From Sulfitobacter sp. F26204 (lineage in GTDB: Bacteria > Pseudomonadota > Alphaproteobacteria > Rhodobacterales > Rhodobacteraceae), in assembly GCF_026410305.1 (NCBI RefSeq), contig NZ_JAPMLQ010000011.1, positions 1 through 64,000 on the forward strand: a stretch of 64,000 nt of DNA. Direction: 5' to 3'. The position numbers and the translations under genes were made by a program. Position 1 is the stretch's first letter. Each line of letters opens with the position of its first letter. Below, piece after piece: positions 54,333 to 63,461 of the stretch. A model generated the notes under the pieces. It was not told where the DNA came from and searched no databases. It saw only the letters and a list, made by a program, of their open reading frames with translations.

Positions 54333-54436
54333 CCTGTGCGTTTTTCGCGCATATGCCGTGAAAATGATCGTGGGAAGCCCTGTTGAGCGCTCTGGGAACT
54401 GTTTCGGTAAAAATATGTGGTTTGCGACCTAATGAC

Positions 54437-54470
54437 GTGTAACACTATGGGCCTATTTACGACGTTACAC
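54437..54470. promoter_or_regulatory. Inverted repeat before the YceI-OmpA gene
   Basis: GTGTAAC (54437-54443) and GTTACAC (54464-54470) form a perfect 7-bp inverted repeat with 20 bases between. It lies 35 bp upstream of the YceI-OmpA start, in the only gap ahead of the ompA-caspase pair. It could be an operator. Confidence 0.4.
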
Positions 54471-54505
54471 CCCTGCGCGAATTATTAAGCAATCAGGAGA
54501 CCGCG

Positions 54506-55579
54506 ATGAATTATTTGACATCTTTTTATAGCAAGGCCACCGCTGTTCTGTTGGCGGCTGTGCTGACCCTCGCCACATTGACCCTGCGGGCGGAAGCGCA
54601 GCAAAATCCCTTTGCCGGTGGTTGGACATTGCAGCCTGCCATGTCGGCGTTGAATTTCCAATCCGTCAAAAAACAGACTGTGGTTGAGAACAGTAGCTTT
54701 GCCACGCTTGAAGGAACGATCGCAGAGGATGGTACAACCAAAGTGTCGGTCTTGCTGGATTCGGTTGATACCAAGATCGACCTGCGCAACGTCCGCATGC
54801 GGTTCCTCTTTTTCGAAACGTTCAAGTTTCCCTCGGCAACCATCACGACAGAGATGGATGCAGGCCTTTTGAATGATCTGCGCGACAAACGGCGCAAGAC
54901 GGTGCCGGTGCGTTACACGATGGAGCTGCATGGCGTGACAAAATCATTTGACGCCGAGGTCGCGGTGACCCTGCTGAGCGAAGACCTTGTTTCGGTGGCC
55001 AGCACAACACCGATTTCGGTGAGCGTGAGTGATTTTGATTTGTTGGAAGGGCTGGGCAAGCTGCAGGATGCGGCAAACGTCACGATCATCCCGTCGGCTA
55101 CAGTGTCGTTCGATTTTGTATTTGCCCGCAACAGCACGCTGGCCTCCGCAACGCCGGCGCCGGCGGCCAAACCCGAATCTGTTGCGCTTGAGGTTGAAGG
55201 GGATTTTGACCGTGAGGCTTGCAAGGGTCGGTTCGAAATCCTGTCGCGCACCGGAAATATATACTTTCCCTCGGGGAGTGCCCGTCATGATGCCAAAAGC
55301 GAACCACTGCTCAACAGTCTTGCCGGGATCATCGCACGTTGTCCCAATATGGTTATCGAAGTGGGCGGACATACCGATTCAGTCGGCAGTGAAGCCACAA
55401 ACCAGAGCCTGTCTGAAAAGCGTGCGGAATCGGTGAAACGGTATTTGATTTCACGCGATCTGGACCCGACTGTTCTGGTTAGCAAGGGTTATGGCGAAAG
55501 CAGCCCGATTGCCACCAACGAGACCAGGAAGGGACGTTGGGCCAACCGGCGGATCGAATTCAAGGTGTTGAGCAACTAA
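54506..55579 (+). CDS. YceI-like/OmpA fusion protein
   Basis: A 357-residue envelope protein with a signal peptide (AVLLAAVLTLATLTLRAEAQQ). Residues about 37-210 resemble the YceI lipocalin fold (WTLQPAMSALNFQSVKKQTVVE, then LDLRNVRMRFLFFETFKFPSATITTEM-type strands). Residues about 245-355 form an OmpA C-terminal peptidoglycan-binding domain (IYFPSGSARHDAKSEPLLNSLA, then GHTDSVGSEATNQSLSEKRAESVKRYL). AGGAGA precedes the ATG. It overlaps the caspase gene by one base (TAATG), and may anchor it or the nearby T6SS to peptidoglycan; this is inference. Confidence 0.85.
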   Translation: MNYLTSFYSKATAVLLAAVLTLATLTLRAEAQQNPFAGGWTLQPAMSALNFQSVKKQTVVENSSFATLEGTIAEDGTTKVSVLLDSVDTKIDLRNVRMRFLFFETFKFPSATITTEMDAGLLNDLRDKRRKTVPVRYTMELHGVTKSFDAEVAVTLLSEDLVSVASTTPISVSVSDFDLLEGLGKLQDAANVTIIPSATVSFDFVFARNSTLASATPAPAAKPESVALEVEGDFDREACKGRFEILSRTGNIYFPSGSARHDAKSEPLLNSLAGIIARCPNMVIEVGGHTDSVGSEATNQSLSEKRAESVKRYLISRDLDPTVLVSKGYGESSPIATNETRKGRWANRRIEFKVLSN

Positions 55580-57054
55580 TGCCAAAAGAGCGTATGAAAA
55601 TGACCAGTTTTATTGGCCGTATGGTCGTCTTGCTCGGGCTGTGCCTTGCGGGGATTGCCGCGGCGCAGGATACCGATCCACGCATTGCCCTTATCGTTGG
55701 GAATGGCAGCTACGGATCCGTAGCGCCGTTGGACAATCCGGTGCCTGACGCAGAACTGATGGCACGGACACTTGAGGCACATGGTTTCGAGGTGACAATG
55801 TTGCTGGATGCCGACCAAGTGACCTTGAACCGCGCGATTTCGCAGTTCGGCCGTGACTTGCGCACAGGTGGCAAGGATGCGACGGGGCTGTTTTATTATG
55901 CTGGTCATGCGGTGCAATCTTTTGGGGCGAACTATCTGTTGCCGACGGATGCCAGCCTGAACAATGCCGCTGACCTCAGCCTTGTCGGGGTGCCCGCCCA
56001 GGCGGTGTTGCGACAGATGTTTTCCGCAAAGAACCGGACCAATATCGTGATACTGGATGCCTGCCGGAACAACCCGTTCGAGGCGATCCCCGATTTGAAT
56101 GACAATGGTCTTGCGGAAATGAAATCGCCCACGGGCACCTTTCTGGCCTATTCGACAGCTCCGGGTGCGGTGGCGCTGGATGGGGTCGGTGGCAACAGCC
56201 CCTTTACCAAAGCACTGGCAGGCCAGATCCCCGTTGCGGGAGTGCCGATCGAACAGATGTTCAAGAATGTGCGCGTCGAAGTGATCGAACAAACCAACGG
56301 GCAGCAAACCCCATGGGATACGTCGTCGTTGACGGATGACTTTTTTTTCGCTGCCGGACAGCCTGTCGGCGAAGATGTTCAATTGTGGCAAACCGTCAAG
56401 AACAGCACCGATCCCGTGCCGGTGGTCCTGTTCATGCGCAGCTATCCTGACAGTGTTCATATCGACGAGGCCCGTGCCTTGTTGAACAGGATCGTCGATG
56501 CAGAACGTGCCCCGGCGGTTGCGACGGTGGAACCAGTCGACGACACAGCGGAACAGGAACGCATGATCGCTGCAGCGCAGTCTTCGGGTGCGGCGCAAGA
56601 TTATGAGGCCTATTTACGGGCCTATCCTGATGGCATTTACGCAGAGTTCGCTACTTTTGAACTGAAAATTCTTGCGGAAAAGGCGGAACGCCTCGCCACG
56701 CAGGAGCAGTCAGAGGCGCAGATTGTCACCGCGTCGCGTGCGGCAGCAGTCCCGATGGGCCCAGAGCTGACCTTCGTGATGCCATTTACCGGCGGGAATG
56801 CCGCGATCAAGGGCAAGAGTATCGAAGAACTGGTGCAGACCTCACCGATCTTTGCCCCGATTGAAGGCATCCCGGAGGAGCTTTGGAAGGGTCAAACCTG
56901 TTCGAATTGTCACCAGTGGACCAAAGAGGCGCTGTGTACCCAGGGCAAGACCTATGTCGCTGCGGCCGATGACCATGCGGTTTCCAAACAGCATCCGTTT
57001 GGCGGGGAGTTCAAACTGAACCTGCGCGCCTGGGCTGCGGGTGACTGCAAGTAA
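55579..57054 (+). CDS. Secreted caspase-family (C14) protein with a C-terminal CxxCH motif
   Basis: A 491-residue protein: signal peptide (MVVLLGLCLAGIAAAQD), then a caspase domain with the His dyad residue in FYYAGHAVQ (His110) and the Cys in VILDACRNNPF (Cys162). The domain ends near 260. A linker of about 150 residues has repeat-like pieces. The tail holds CSNCHQWTKEALC at 441-453, a CxxCH heme-c-like motif, and ends GDCK. Start: ATG at 55579 by TAATG overlap; ATGs at 55594 and 55600 are alternatives. Export means that it acts in the periplasm. No substrate is known. Confidence 0.85.
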   Translation: MPKERMKMTSFIGRMVVLLGLCLAGIAAAQDTDPRIALIVGNGSYGSVAPLDNPVPDAELMARTLEAHGFEVTMLLDADQVTLNRAISQFGRDLRTGGKDATGLFYYAGHAVQSFGANYLLPTDASLNNAADLSLVGVPAQAVLRQMFSAKNRTNIVILDACRNNPFEAIPDLNDNGLAEMKSPTGTFLAYSTAPGAVALDGVGGNSPFTKALAGQIPVAGVPIEQMFKNVRVEVIEQTNGQQTPWDTSSLTDDFFFAAGQPVGEDVQLWQTVKNSTDPVPVVLFMRSYPDSVHIDEARALLNRIVDAERAPAVATVEPVDDTAEQERMIAAAQSSGAAQDYEAYLRAYPDGIYAEFATFELKILAEKAERLATQEQSEAQIVTASRAAAVPMGPELTFVMPFTGGNAAIKGKSIEELVQTSPIFAPIEGIPEELWKGQTCSNCHQWTKEALCTQGKTYVAAADDHAVSKQHPFGGEFKLNLRAWAAGDCK

Positions 57055-57110
57055 GGAAAAATCGCGTTTAGTCGGTATGTTGTTAATGCAGGGAAATAGT
57101 GCGTGCAGTT

Positions 57111-57610
57111 TCAGCTATTCGCAATGTCGCAAAAAGCTTTGTACTGCGCCTCAAACGCACGCTTGTAAGCGGGTCGTTCCGCCGCTCTGTTGATATAATC
57201 CATGAACACGGGATAGTCTTTGAGTATTCCTGTGCCTTCCAGTCTGCGAATGGCATGAACCATTGGAATGTCCGCTGCACAAACCTACCCAGAAGCCATT
57301 TACGGTCCCCGAAGTTGGCTGCGAATTGGTCGAGTTAGGTTCTGATCCGCTTATCAACAGTCGCGAACCGCTCTGTCTGCCAGCTCTTCTCTGCTTCAAG
57401 GTATTTCACATATTCGCGTTCCACGATTGGTGGTTCTACCGTGTTGAGGGCCGCAAATATCCAACTTAAGGCCTTTGCACGCGCAATTTCGTTCGTTGGA
57501 AGCAGGCTTCCATGTCGCTCGGCAATGTGGAGGACAATTGCGCCGGATTCGAACAATGATATGTCGCCGTCTTCATAGGCCGGGATCTGGCCAAACGGTT
57601 GTGGACTCAC
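57111..57610 (-). pseudogene. Glutathione S-transferase remnant
   Basis: The minus strand encodes broken GST sequence. One piece, [28 protein letters not shown] at about 57600-57520, is the end of the thioredoxin-like domain. It continues to [11 protein letters not shown], where a TAA stops it, then goes on as LDQFAANFGDRKWLLG in the same frame. A frameshift near 57280 leads to AADIPMVHAIRRLEG and DYINRAAERPAYKRAFEA, ending at the TGA at 57111. The first 50 or so residues of the family are missing, with a stop just upstream. The gene is therefore truncated, frameshifted and interrupted. Confidence 0.85.
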
Positions 57611-57769
57611 GCTGAAGCGACATGGCTGTAATCAGTATTATGTTTTTTATCAGGTCCTAAACAGCGGGAAAATGGCGCCTGACCAATCCTTTCCTTGGCA
57701 TATTCCAAGAAGTCTGGATAAAGCCAACGATGGATTGACGTAGAGGCGATTTCGAGGAACTTTGAACAG

Positions 57770-58369
57770 ATGGCCCCGAATGATCATGTAAGCAACGCAG
57801 AACCCGACAAGACGCAGCCACCGGTTGCTGCGTTACGCTTTGGCAGTCCTTACGAATTATATGTACAGATGCCGCATGTGTCGCAATTGACGCTACACCG
57901 TCCGCAAGAAACCGAACGCGCCGTCGATTTTCTGTACCGGCTGCGTGCTTCGACAACGCCCGAAGAGGCGGTAACCTATACGTCTTTTGCAGCGGTGCCA
58001 AAGATGGGCGTGTGGTGGGGATATGAATGTTTGCGTTTGTCTGGAGACAGCTTGACCCCTGCGGACCGTCAGATGATGGAACTGGTGGCAAACTGGACGC
58101 AATATCCTGACAATGAAAACCGCTATCGTGCGATGAAGGCCGCGCTATATGCGCCTGTGCTGACCCCTGCGACCTACCTCGGTCTGGCGGTGGGGTGGTC
58201 GGGTGGCCCGATTGCGCCGAACGATCCGGCGGGTGTCCCCCCGCATCGTGGACCACGCGCGTTGAATACCGCGGTGTTGTCCTGTCTGGCACGGTCCGAT
58301 CTGCAATCCCGCCCGATCCGGCTGGCGCGGTTCATTGATCAGGCCGCTGTTTTGTTTCATGTTAACTAG
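57770..58369 (+). CDS. DUF6931-like T6SS-associated protein
   Basis: A 199-residue protein without signal peptide or hydrophobic helix. It has an early Ala/Pro-rich stretch, then GSPYELYVQMPHVSQLTLHRPQE, and a helical core with WWGYECLRL. The end, GPRALNTAVLSCLARSDLQSR, is typical of the family found beside T6SS genes in alphaproteobacteria; the function is unknown. GAGGAA lies about ten bases before the ATG. It is the first intact gene of the core T6SS block, 106 bases ahead of the FHA gene. Confidence 0.72.
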   Translation: MAPNDHVSNAEPDKTQPPVAALRFGSPYELYVQMPHVSQLTLHRPQETERAVDFLYRLRASTTPEEAVTYTSFAAVPKMGVWWGYECLRLSGDSLTPADRQMMELVANWTQYPDNENRYRAMKAALYAPVLTPATYLGLAVGWSGGPIAPNDPAGVPPHRGPRALNTAVLSCLARSDLQSRPIRLARFIDQAAVLFHVN

Positions 58370-58475
58370 GGCATGTATCTGGTTCCAAGCATCAGTGGCC
58401 TTGCCGTTTTTTGAATACCACAGAGTGGTTTATCCTGCTGGAATTGCCAGCAAATTTGACGCAAGTTGACGTTTC

Positions 58476-59846
58476 ATGACACTTCGAATGCGAATCGATA
58501 ACTATGACACGCTAGAAGATGGCGGGCCGACATCGTTCTCTTTTGATCAAAGAGGGGGCAGTGTCGGAAGGCGTGCCTCCATGGATTGGGTGCTTCCTGA
58601 CCCTGCCAAACATGTGTCGAGCCATCATTTTGATGTTCAATATGTGAATGGTGGTTACTGGGTTCGCGATGTATCGACCAATGGTACCTATCTGCAAGGC
58701 AGCCATTACCGCATTGACGGGGCAGTCAGGTTGCAGGGTGGTGAAAGGCTGATTGTAGGACATTATGTGATTGCGGTGACACTGTTTGACCAGCAGGCCG
58801 AAACCACGCCAGCAGACCAACCGCAAGCGGCAGTAGATCCATGGGGTGTGGCGACCGAGGGTGATCCGTGGGATTTGGGTGCAGAGGTGCTGACACCTGT
58901 TAATCCGCTGCCCAACCCGGCCGCCAATCCGCACCATCTGGATGAGATGGCGCAGGAATTTGTACCGCTCCAACGTCCCGGCAAGCCACCACAACGGCAA
59001 GGTGAAGGCGGAGCTATTCAGCAACCCGGTGTTCAGGCCCCTCGTGATGGAGGGGTGCAACACCCGCCGCAAGTTATGGAACAATCCGAACCGCCCCCGA
59101 TCTCTGCGCCCAAACCGATGCCGATGCCGGGTCTGGGCAATCCGCTGGAGACCGTCGTACAGCCGCCGCGCCGCATGGCCCGGGCAGAGGCAGCGCCATC
59201 TCTTCCGACTGCGGACAAGGACCAGGCGACCCAGTCCGAGGCGGAACCTGTTTCTGCGACGCTGGATATGCAGGCGGTTCTGAATGCCTTTTGTCAAGGT
59301 GCAGGCATTGCAGAGGATTCGATGGCGGGAATTGATCCACTGGAACTGGTTGAAGCGCTTGGCAAATCTGCGCGGGTGACGGTGGATGAAACCATGGCGA
59401 TGCTGAAAGATCGTGCCAGCGTCAAGCAGTTTACCCGTGGTGGCGAACGCACGATGCGCACGGCGACAGGCAACAATCCGATGAAATTCGTGCCGGATAC
59501 AGACGAGGCTTTTGCCGCTTTGTTCTTACGGCCGCGTGAAGGGTTTCTGACTGGCGCAGAGGCCTTTGAAAACGCGCTGAGTGATTTGCGTCGCCACCAA
59601 ACTGCGGTTTTTGCCGCGCTCCAGCCCGCGCTTGCCGATGTTCTTAAGGATCTATCGCCTGACGAAATCGAAGAGCGTGAGCGGACATCAAATAACCTTT
59701 TGGGTGGTTCAAAACGTACCCGAAACTGGGAGGCTTATGTCAAAAGATGGGACGAAAAGGCCAGCACTGGCGATCATGGCATGCTGGACGTATTTTTGCG
59801 TGCCTTTGCCAAAGCCTATGCAAAAGCAGCGCGCAAAACGGAATGA
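58476..59846 (+). CDS. T6SS-associated FHA-domain protein (TagH/Fha-type)
   Basis: A 456-residue protein with an N-terminal FHA domain at about 20-95 (GGSVGRRASMDWVLPD, SSHHFDVQYVNGGYWVRDVSTNGTYL). The GR, SxxH and NGT phosphopeptide residues are all present. A Pro/Gln-rich linker of about 150 residues follows. The C-terminal TagH/VI_FHA domain is near 265-455 (FLRPREGFLTGAEAFENALSDLRRHQTAVFAALQPAL). FHA proteins read threonine phosphorylation to control T6SS assembly. No kinase or phosphatase gene of that system is visible in the window; it may lie further on. Confidence 0.9.
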   Translation: MTLRMRIDNYDTLEDGGPTSFSFDQRGGSVGRRASMDWVLPDPAKHVSSHHFDVQYVNGGYWVRDVSTNGTYLQGSHYRIDGAVRLQGGERLIVGHYVIAVTLFDQQAETTPADQPQAAVDPWGVATEGDPWDLGAEVLTPVNPLPNPAANPHHLDEMAQEFVPLQRPGKPPQRQGEGGAIQQPGVQAPRDGGVQHPPQVMEQSEPPPISAPKPMPMPGLGNPLETVVQPPRRMARAEAAPSLPTADKDQATQSEAEPVSATLDMQAVLNAFCQGAGIAEDSMAGIDPLELVEALGKSARVTVDETMAMLKDRASVKQFTRGGERTMRTATGNNPMKFVPDTDEAFAALFLRPREGFLTGAEAFENALSDLRRHQTAVFAALQPALADVLKDLSPDEIEERERTSNNLLGGSKRTRNWEAYVKRWDEKASTGDHGMLDVFLRAFAKAYAKAARKTE

Positions 59847-59877
59847 TCCGTTGGATTCTTGAGATGGGGACGAAATC

Positions 59878-61209
59878 TTGACGCTTGATGAATTGCTTAT
59901 GCCCGTGGCGGCGGATGCGCCCTGTGGTCCTGATCTGGATGCAACGATGCATGAAGGCTATGAAGCCTATTATTTTGGCGCATTGGGCCGGTTGCCTTCG
60001 TATTACTATCGCCCCGGTGTTGAACGCCCGGATGGGACAACGTCACCGGACAGCATTTTTGACTCGGGCGAGGTCGACATCGCAACGGAACGTCGCGAGA
60101 TCGAAGTGTTGTTGCAAGAAAGCCGCGACATACGCCTGTTGGTGCTATTGGCACAATGGGAGGCGCTGGCGGGGCGGCTTGATACATTGGCCGATGCGAT
60201 CGAGGCGATTGCGCTGTTGCTTGAGACATATGACACTGACCTGCATCCGCAAACGATGGGTGAACGTCGTGATGCACTGGGTGATTTGAACAATCAGGTC
60301 ACGATGGTCCAGCCGTTGCAATTTCTAGGGTTGACCGGCACCGATGAAGTCAGCTTGCGCAAGATCAGGGTAGCAGCAGGCAGCGTGACACCGCTGCAAG
60401 CTGAACAGGATCTGACATCGGGCATGATGAGCGATGCCTTGTCAGATCCGGGCAACAAGAAGCGGCTTGGCGCAAACCATAAGGCATTGGTGCGAATATC
60501 CGAAGCACTGGGGCGCATCACCGTGGCCTGCCAGACACATGAAGCCGCACCCTTTGCCCCGTCACTTGATCTGATCAACGGGACCGTTCGCGATATGTTG
60601 GGCGCAATCAGCACGGCGCGGCCAGAATTGCGAGTGGCCGAGGTGAAAACCGTTACCCCCGCCGACATACAATCCCAGACCGGGGATGTTGCTGGCGACA
60701 TGGCCAAAGCAGAGGATATGGTCGAAGGTGAAATCATCACCAGCCACAGCCACGCGCGACTGACCCTGGAGGCCTGCGAGCATTATTACCGCAGGTCAGA
60801 GCCGTCCTCGGCCGCATTATTGCTGGTGACTCAAGCGCGTCTGTTGATTGGTCGCCCGCTCATCGAAGCGTTTGAGACATTGTTGCCGGAAAAGGCCAGC
60901 AAAGCGGTAGTGGATTTCGGACCGCAGACGGGATTTTCATTGAACATCGAGCGGTTGCGTCAGTTGACTGATAGTGCCCCGCAAAGCCCCGCACCGGTTG
61001 AAGAAAACCAGGTGCCCGAGGGCTCTTTGCCAGTGATCCGCACGGGTGGTGCGGCAGCAGGCGCCATGCGGGCGGTAGAAAGCTATTTCTTGCGCGTCGA
61101 ACGGTCATCACCGGTGCCCATTTTGTTGCAACGTGCAAGGAGTTATCTGGAACGTGATTTTCAATCATTGGTTGACGAACTGGTGCCAGTTGTGGAAACA
61201 AACCCATGA
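59878..61209 (+). CDS. tssA: T6SS assembly protein TssA (ImpA)
   Basis: A 443-residue TssA. The ImpA_N domain begins LDELLMPVAADAPCGPDLDATMHE, the expected opening. Family blocks include LLVLLAQWEALAGRLDTLADAIEAI and LEACEHYYRRSEPSSAALLLVTQARLLIG near the C-terminus. TssA guides baseplate and sheath assembly in the cytoplasm. The start is TTG at 59878 with GGGGA eight bases upstream; no ATG lies before the conserved segment. It is 31 bases after the FHA gene. Confidence 0.92.
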   Translation: MTLDELLMPVAADAPCGPDLDATMHEGYEAYYFGALGRLPSYYYRPGVERPDGTTSPDSIFDSGEVDIATERREIEVLLQESRDIRLLVLLAQWEALAGRLDTLADAIEAIALLLETYDTDLHPQTMGERRDALGDLNNQVTMVQPLQFLGLTGTDEVSLRKIRVAAGSVTPLQAEQDLTSGMMSDALSDPGNKKRLGANHKALVRISEALGRITVACQTHEAAPFAPSLDLINGTVRDMLGAISTARPELRVAEVKTVTPADIQSQTGDVAGDMAKAEDMVEGEIITSHSHARLTLEACEHYYRRSEPSSAALLLVTQARLLIGRPLIEAFETLLPEKASKAVVDFGPQTGFSLNIERLRQLTDSAPQSPAPVEENQVPEGSLPVIRTGGAAAGAMRAVESYFLRVERSSPVPILLQRARSYLERDFQSLVDELVPVVETNP

Positions 61210-61336
61210 GAATGTATAGTTTGTCAAAAATCCTTTGTGTCCAACATCTAAGATATGGGGAGTCGTTGACTTTGACGGTTAACGCTGCTTCACTTTTGGT
61301 TGAAAAACCCAATTTGTTTTTTTGGAGTAGTTAAGA

Positions 61337-61852
61337 ATGGCGTCTGATTCTGGTTCCGGTTTCATCAAACGAAATCGCCCACCCCGTGTACAAATTCAAT
61401 ACGAAGATCCGTATGACAGTGAAAAGATGGTGGAACTGCCATTTGTCATGGGTGTGATGTCCGACCTGTCAGGCAATAACCCTGGGGTTGAGCCGGAACC
61501 AGCGGACGAGCGCAAGTTTTCGGATGTGACCAAGGACACGCTGGACGATTATATGAATGCGGCCAAGCCTGGTATGACGTTTATGGTCAGCAATAAACTG
61601 GACCCTGACAGCAAGCAAAAGATGGGTGTGAACCTCCAGTTTGAAAAGATGGAAGACCTTGAGCCGGCAGCGATTGCACGGCAGGTGCCCGCATTGCGCA
61701 AAATTCTGGAAGCACGCGAGCAATTGGCAAACCTGCAACGCTATATGAGCGCCAAGCCGAAGGCACAGGAACATTTGCAAAAGCTGCTGAGCGATCCTGA
61801 GTTGATGGCCGCTTTGGCAGACCGTGCCGGTTCTGACGATGATGAAGACTAA
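61337..61852 (+). CDS. tssB: T6SS sheath small subunit TssB (VipA)
   Basis: A 171-residue TssB. It has RNRPPRVQIQYEDPYDSEKMVELPFVMGVMSDLSG at the N-terminus, RKFSDVTKDTLDDYM, and the helical LRKILEAREQLANLQRYMSAKPKAQEHL region that interlocks with TssC. An acidic tail (DDDED) ends it. TTGGAG precedes the ATG. A 127-base gap, which may hold a further promoter, separates it from tssA; tssC follows after 53 bases. Confidence 0.95.
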   Translation: MASDSGSGFIKRNRPPRVQIQYEDPYDSEKMVELPFVMGVMSDLSGNNPGVEPEPADERKFSDVTKDTLDDYMNAAKPGMTFMVSNKLDPDSKQKMGVNLQFEKMEDLEPAAIARQVPALRKILEAREQLANLQRYMSAKPKAQEHLQKLLSDPELMAALADRAGSDDDED

Positions 61853-61905
61853 GCAGAGTGGCGTAAGCCCCACGCCTGACCAGTTTAGCCGGAAAAGAGA
61901 TCAAG

Positions 61906-63399
61906 ATGACAAATGAACTACAACAGGAAAACCAGCAGGGTGCAGCAGCGCTTGACGAACTTTCCGAATTCTCCGACATCCTAAAACAGACCATCAAACC
62001 CCGTTCCGAAGTGGCCGCAAAAGAAGTGGACAACGCGGTTGTCGCGCTTGTGCGTGAAGCAATGGGTGATCAGTCGCTGATTGCCGAGGATGTGATCGAT
62101 ACGCTGGATGCGATGCTGGCAAAGCTTGACGAAAAGCTGAGCGACCAGATGAATGAAATCATTCATAACGAGGAATTCCAGCAGTTTGAATCAAGCTGGC
62201 GCGGTCTGGCCTACACGCTCAACAACGCCGAGACTGACAGCACCTTGCGAGTCAAGGTTCTGAACATCTCGAAAAAAGAACTTCAAGCAATGATGCGCCG
62301 GTATCCCGGTGCCAAGTGGGACAAGTCCCCGCTGCATGATATGGTGTATGAGCAAAATCTGGGGACATTGGGCGGTAAACCATTTGGCTGTTTGATCGGG
62401 GATTATCATTTTAACCAATCTTCGCCTGACGTGAACTTGCTGAACTCTATCGGCAAAATTGCCGAGGCGTCTTTGGCACCATTCATTTCCGGCGCCTCGC
62501 CCGAATTGCTGGGGCTGGACAGTTGGAATGAGATTTCCGTGCCACCGGACCTGAGCGAGATTTTCGAGACACCGGAATATGCCCAGTGGAACAGTCTGCG
62601 CGACAGTGAAAATGCGCGGTTCCTCGCCTTGACCCTGCCCCGTGTTCTGGCGCGGGAACCCTACGGCCCCAACAGCAATTCCGTGGTGGAAGAATTCAAC
62701 TTTGTCGAAGATACCGACGGCCATGGTGGTCGGATGTATTCATGGATGAATGCGGCCCATGCCATGGCGGCAAATATCAACCGCGCTTTCAAGGAAAGCG
62801 GTTGGACCGTTCGCATTCGCGGCGTGACCTCAGGGGGTGAAGTTGCCAATCTGCCGACGCATCTGTTTGATACGGGTGACGGTGCCAAGGATCTGAAGTG
62901 CCCGACAGAAGTGTCGATCACCGACCGCCGTGAAGGCGAATTGTCCCAGGCCGGCCTGATCGGCTTGATCCACCGCCAGCATACGGACAAAGCGGCGTTT
63001 ATCGGTGCGCAATCGCTCTATCGTCCGAAGAAATATGTCGATGACCTCGCGACGGCGTCAGACAATATGTCGTCACGTATTCCCTATATCTTTGCTGTCT
63101 CGCGTTTCAGTCATTACCTCAAGGCGATGGTGCGCGACAAAATCGGGCAAAGCCCCGATCGTATGCAATTGCAAATGGATTTGCAGGCATGGATCAACAA
63201 ATATGTTTCAGGAAACCCAGACAGCGCCAGTGAATTTGAAAAGGCGAAAAAGCCTTTGGCCGGCGCGAAGGTCGAGGTTGTCGAGGACGAATTGAACCCG
63301 GGTTATTATCAGGGCAAGTTTTTTCTCAAACCTCACTTCCAACTGGAAGGCATGGATATTGGCATGAGTCTCGTTTCCAAGCTGCCAACAGGTAAATAA
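61906..63399 (+). CDS. tssC: T6SS sheath large subunit TssC (VipB)
   Basis: A 497-residue TssC, with SWRGLAYTLNNAETDSTLRVKVLNISKKEL in the N-terminal third, then GKPFGCLIGDYHF and FLALTLPRVLAREPYG. The C-terminal part is typical (LPTHLFDTGDGAKDLKCPTEVSITDRREGELSQAGLIGL, FAVSRFSHYLKAMVRDKIG). It is the main subunit of the contractile sheath and pairs with TssB. A ribosome site (GGAAAAGAG) precedes the ATG. Confidence 0.96.
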   Translation: MTNELQQENQQGAAALDELSEFSDILKQTIKPRSEVAAKEVDNAVVALVREAMGDQSLIAEDVIDTLDAMLAKLDEKLSDQMNEIIHNEEFQQFESSWRGLAYTLNNAETDSTLRVKVLNISKKELQAMMRRYPGAKWDKSPLHDMVYEQNLGTLGGKPFGCLIGDYHFNQSSPDVNLLNSIGKIAEASLAPFISGASPELLGLDSWNEISVPPDLSEIFETPEYAQWNSLRDSENARFLALTLPRVLAREPYGPNSNSVVEEFNFVEDTDGHGGRMYSWMNAAHAMAANINRAFKESGWTVRIRGVTSGGEVANLPTHLFDTGDGAKDLKCPTEVSITDRREGELSQAGLIGLIHRQHTDKAAFIGAQSLYRPKKYVDDLATASDNMSSRIPYIFAVSRFSHYLKAMVRDKIGQSPDRMQLQMDLQAWINKYVSGNPDSASEFEKAKKPLAGAKVEVVEDELNPGYYQGKFFLKPHFQLEGMDIGMSLVSKLPTGK

Positions 63400-63413
63400 T
63401 AACAAATTTCTGC

Positions 63414-63429
63414 CGCGCAATTAGGCGCG
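63414..63429 (+). other. Small hairpin between tssC and hcp
   Basis: CGCGC (63414-63418) and GCGCG (63425-63429) enclose AATTAG. It follows the tssC stop and lies 32 bases before the hcp ATG. Hcp is made in large excess, and such hairpins often separate its mRNA from the sheath genes. No T-run. Confidence 0.4.
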
Positions 63430-63461
63430 TCAGGTACTAAAGCCAAAAGGAGTGAACTTAG

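Noticed and set aside
57657..58292. 211-codon minus-strand frame opposite the DUF6931-like gene
   Set aside because: Arg/Pro/Ser-rich shadow of the plus-strand gene, which has a good ribosome site and family similarity.
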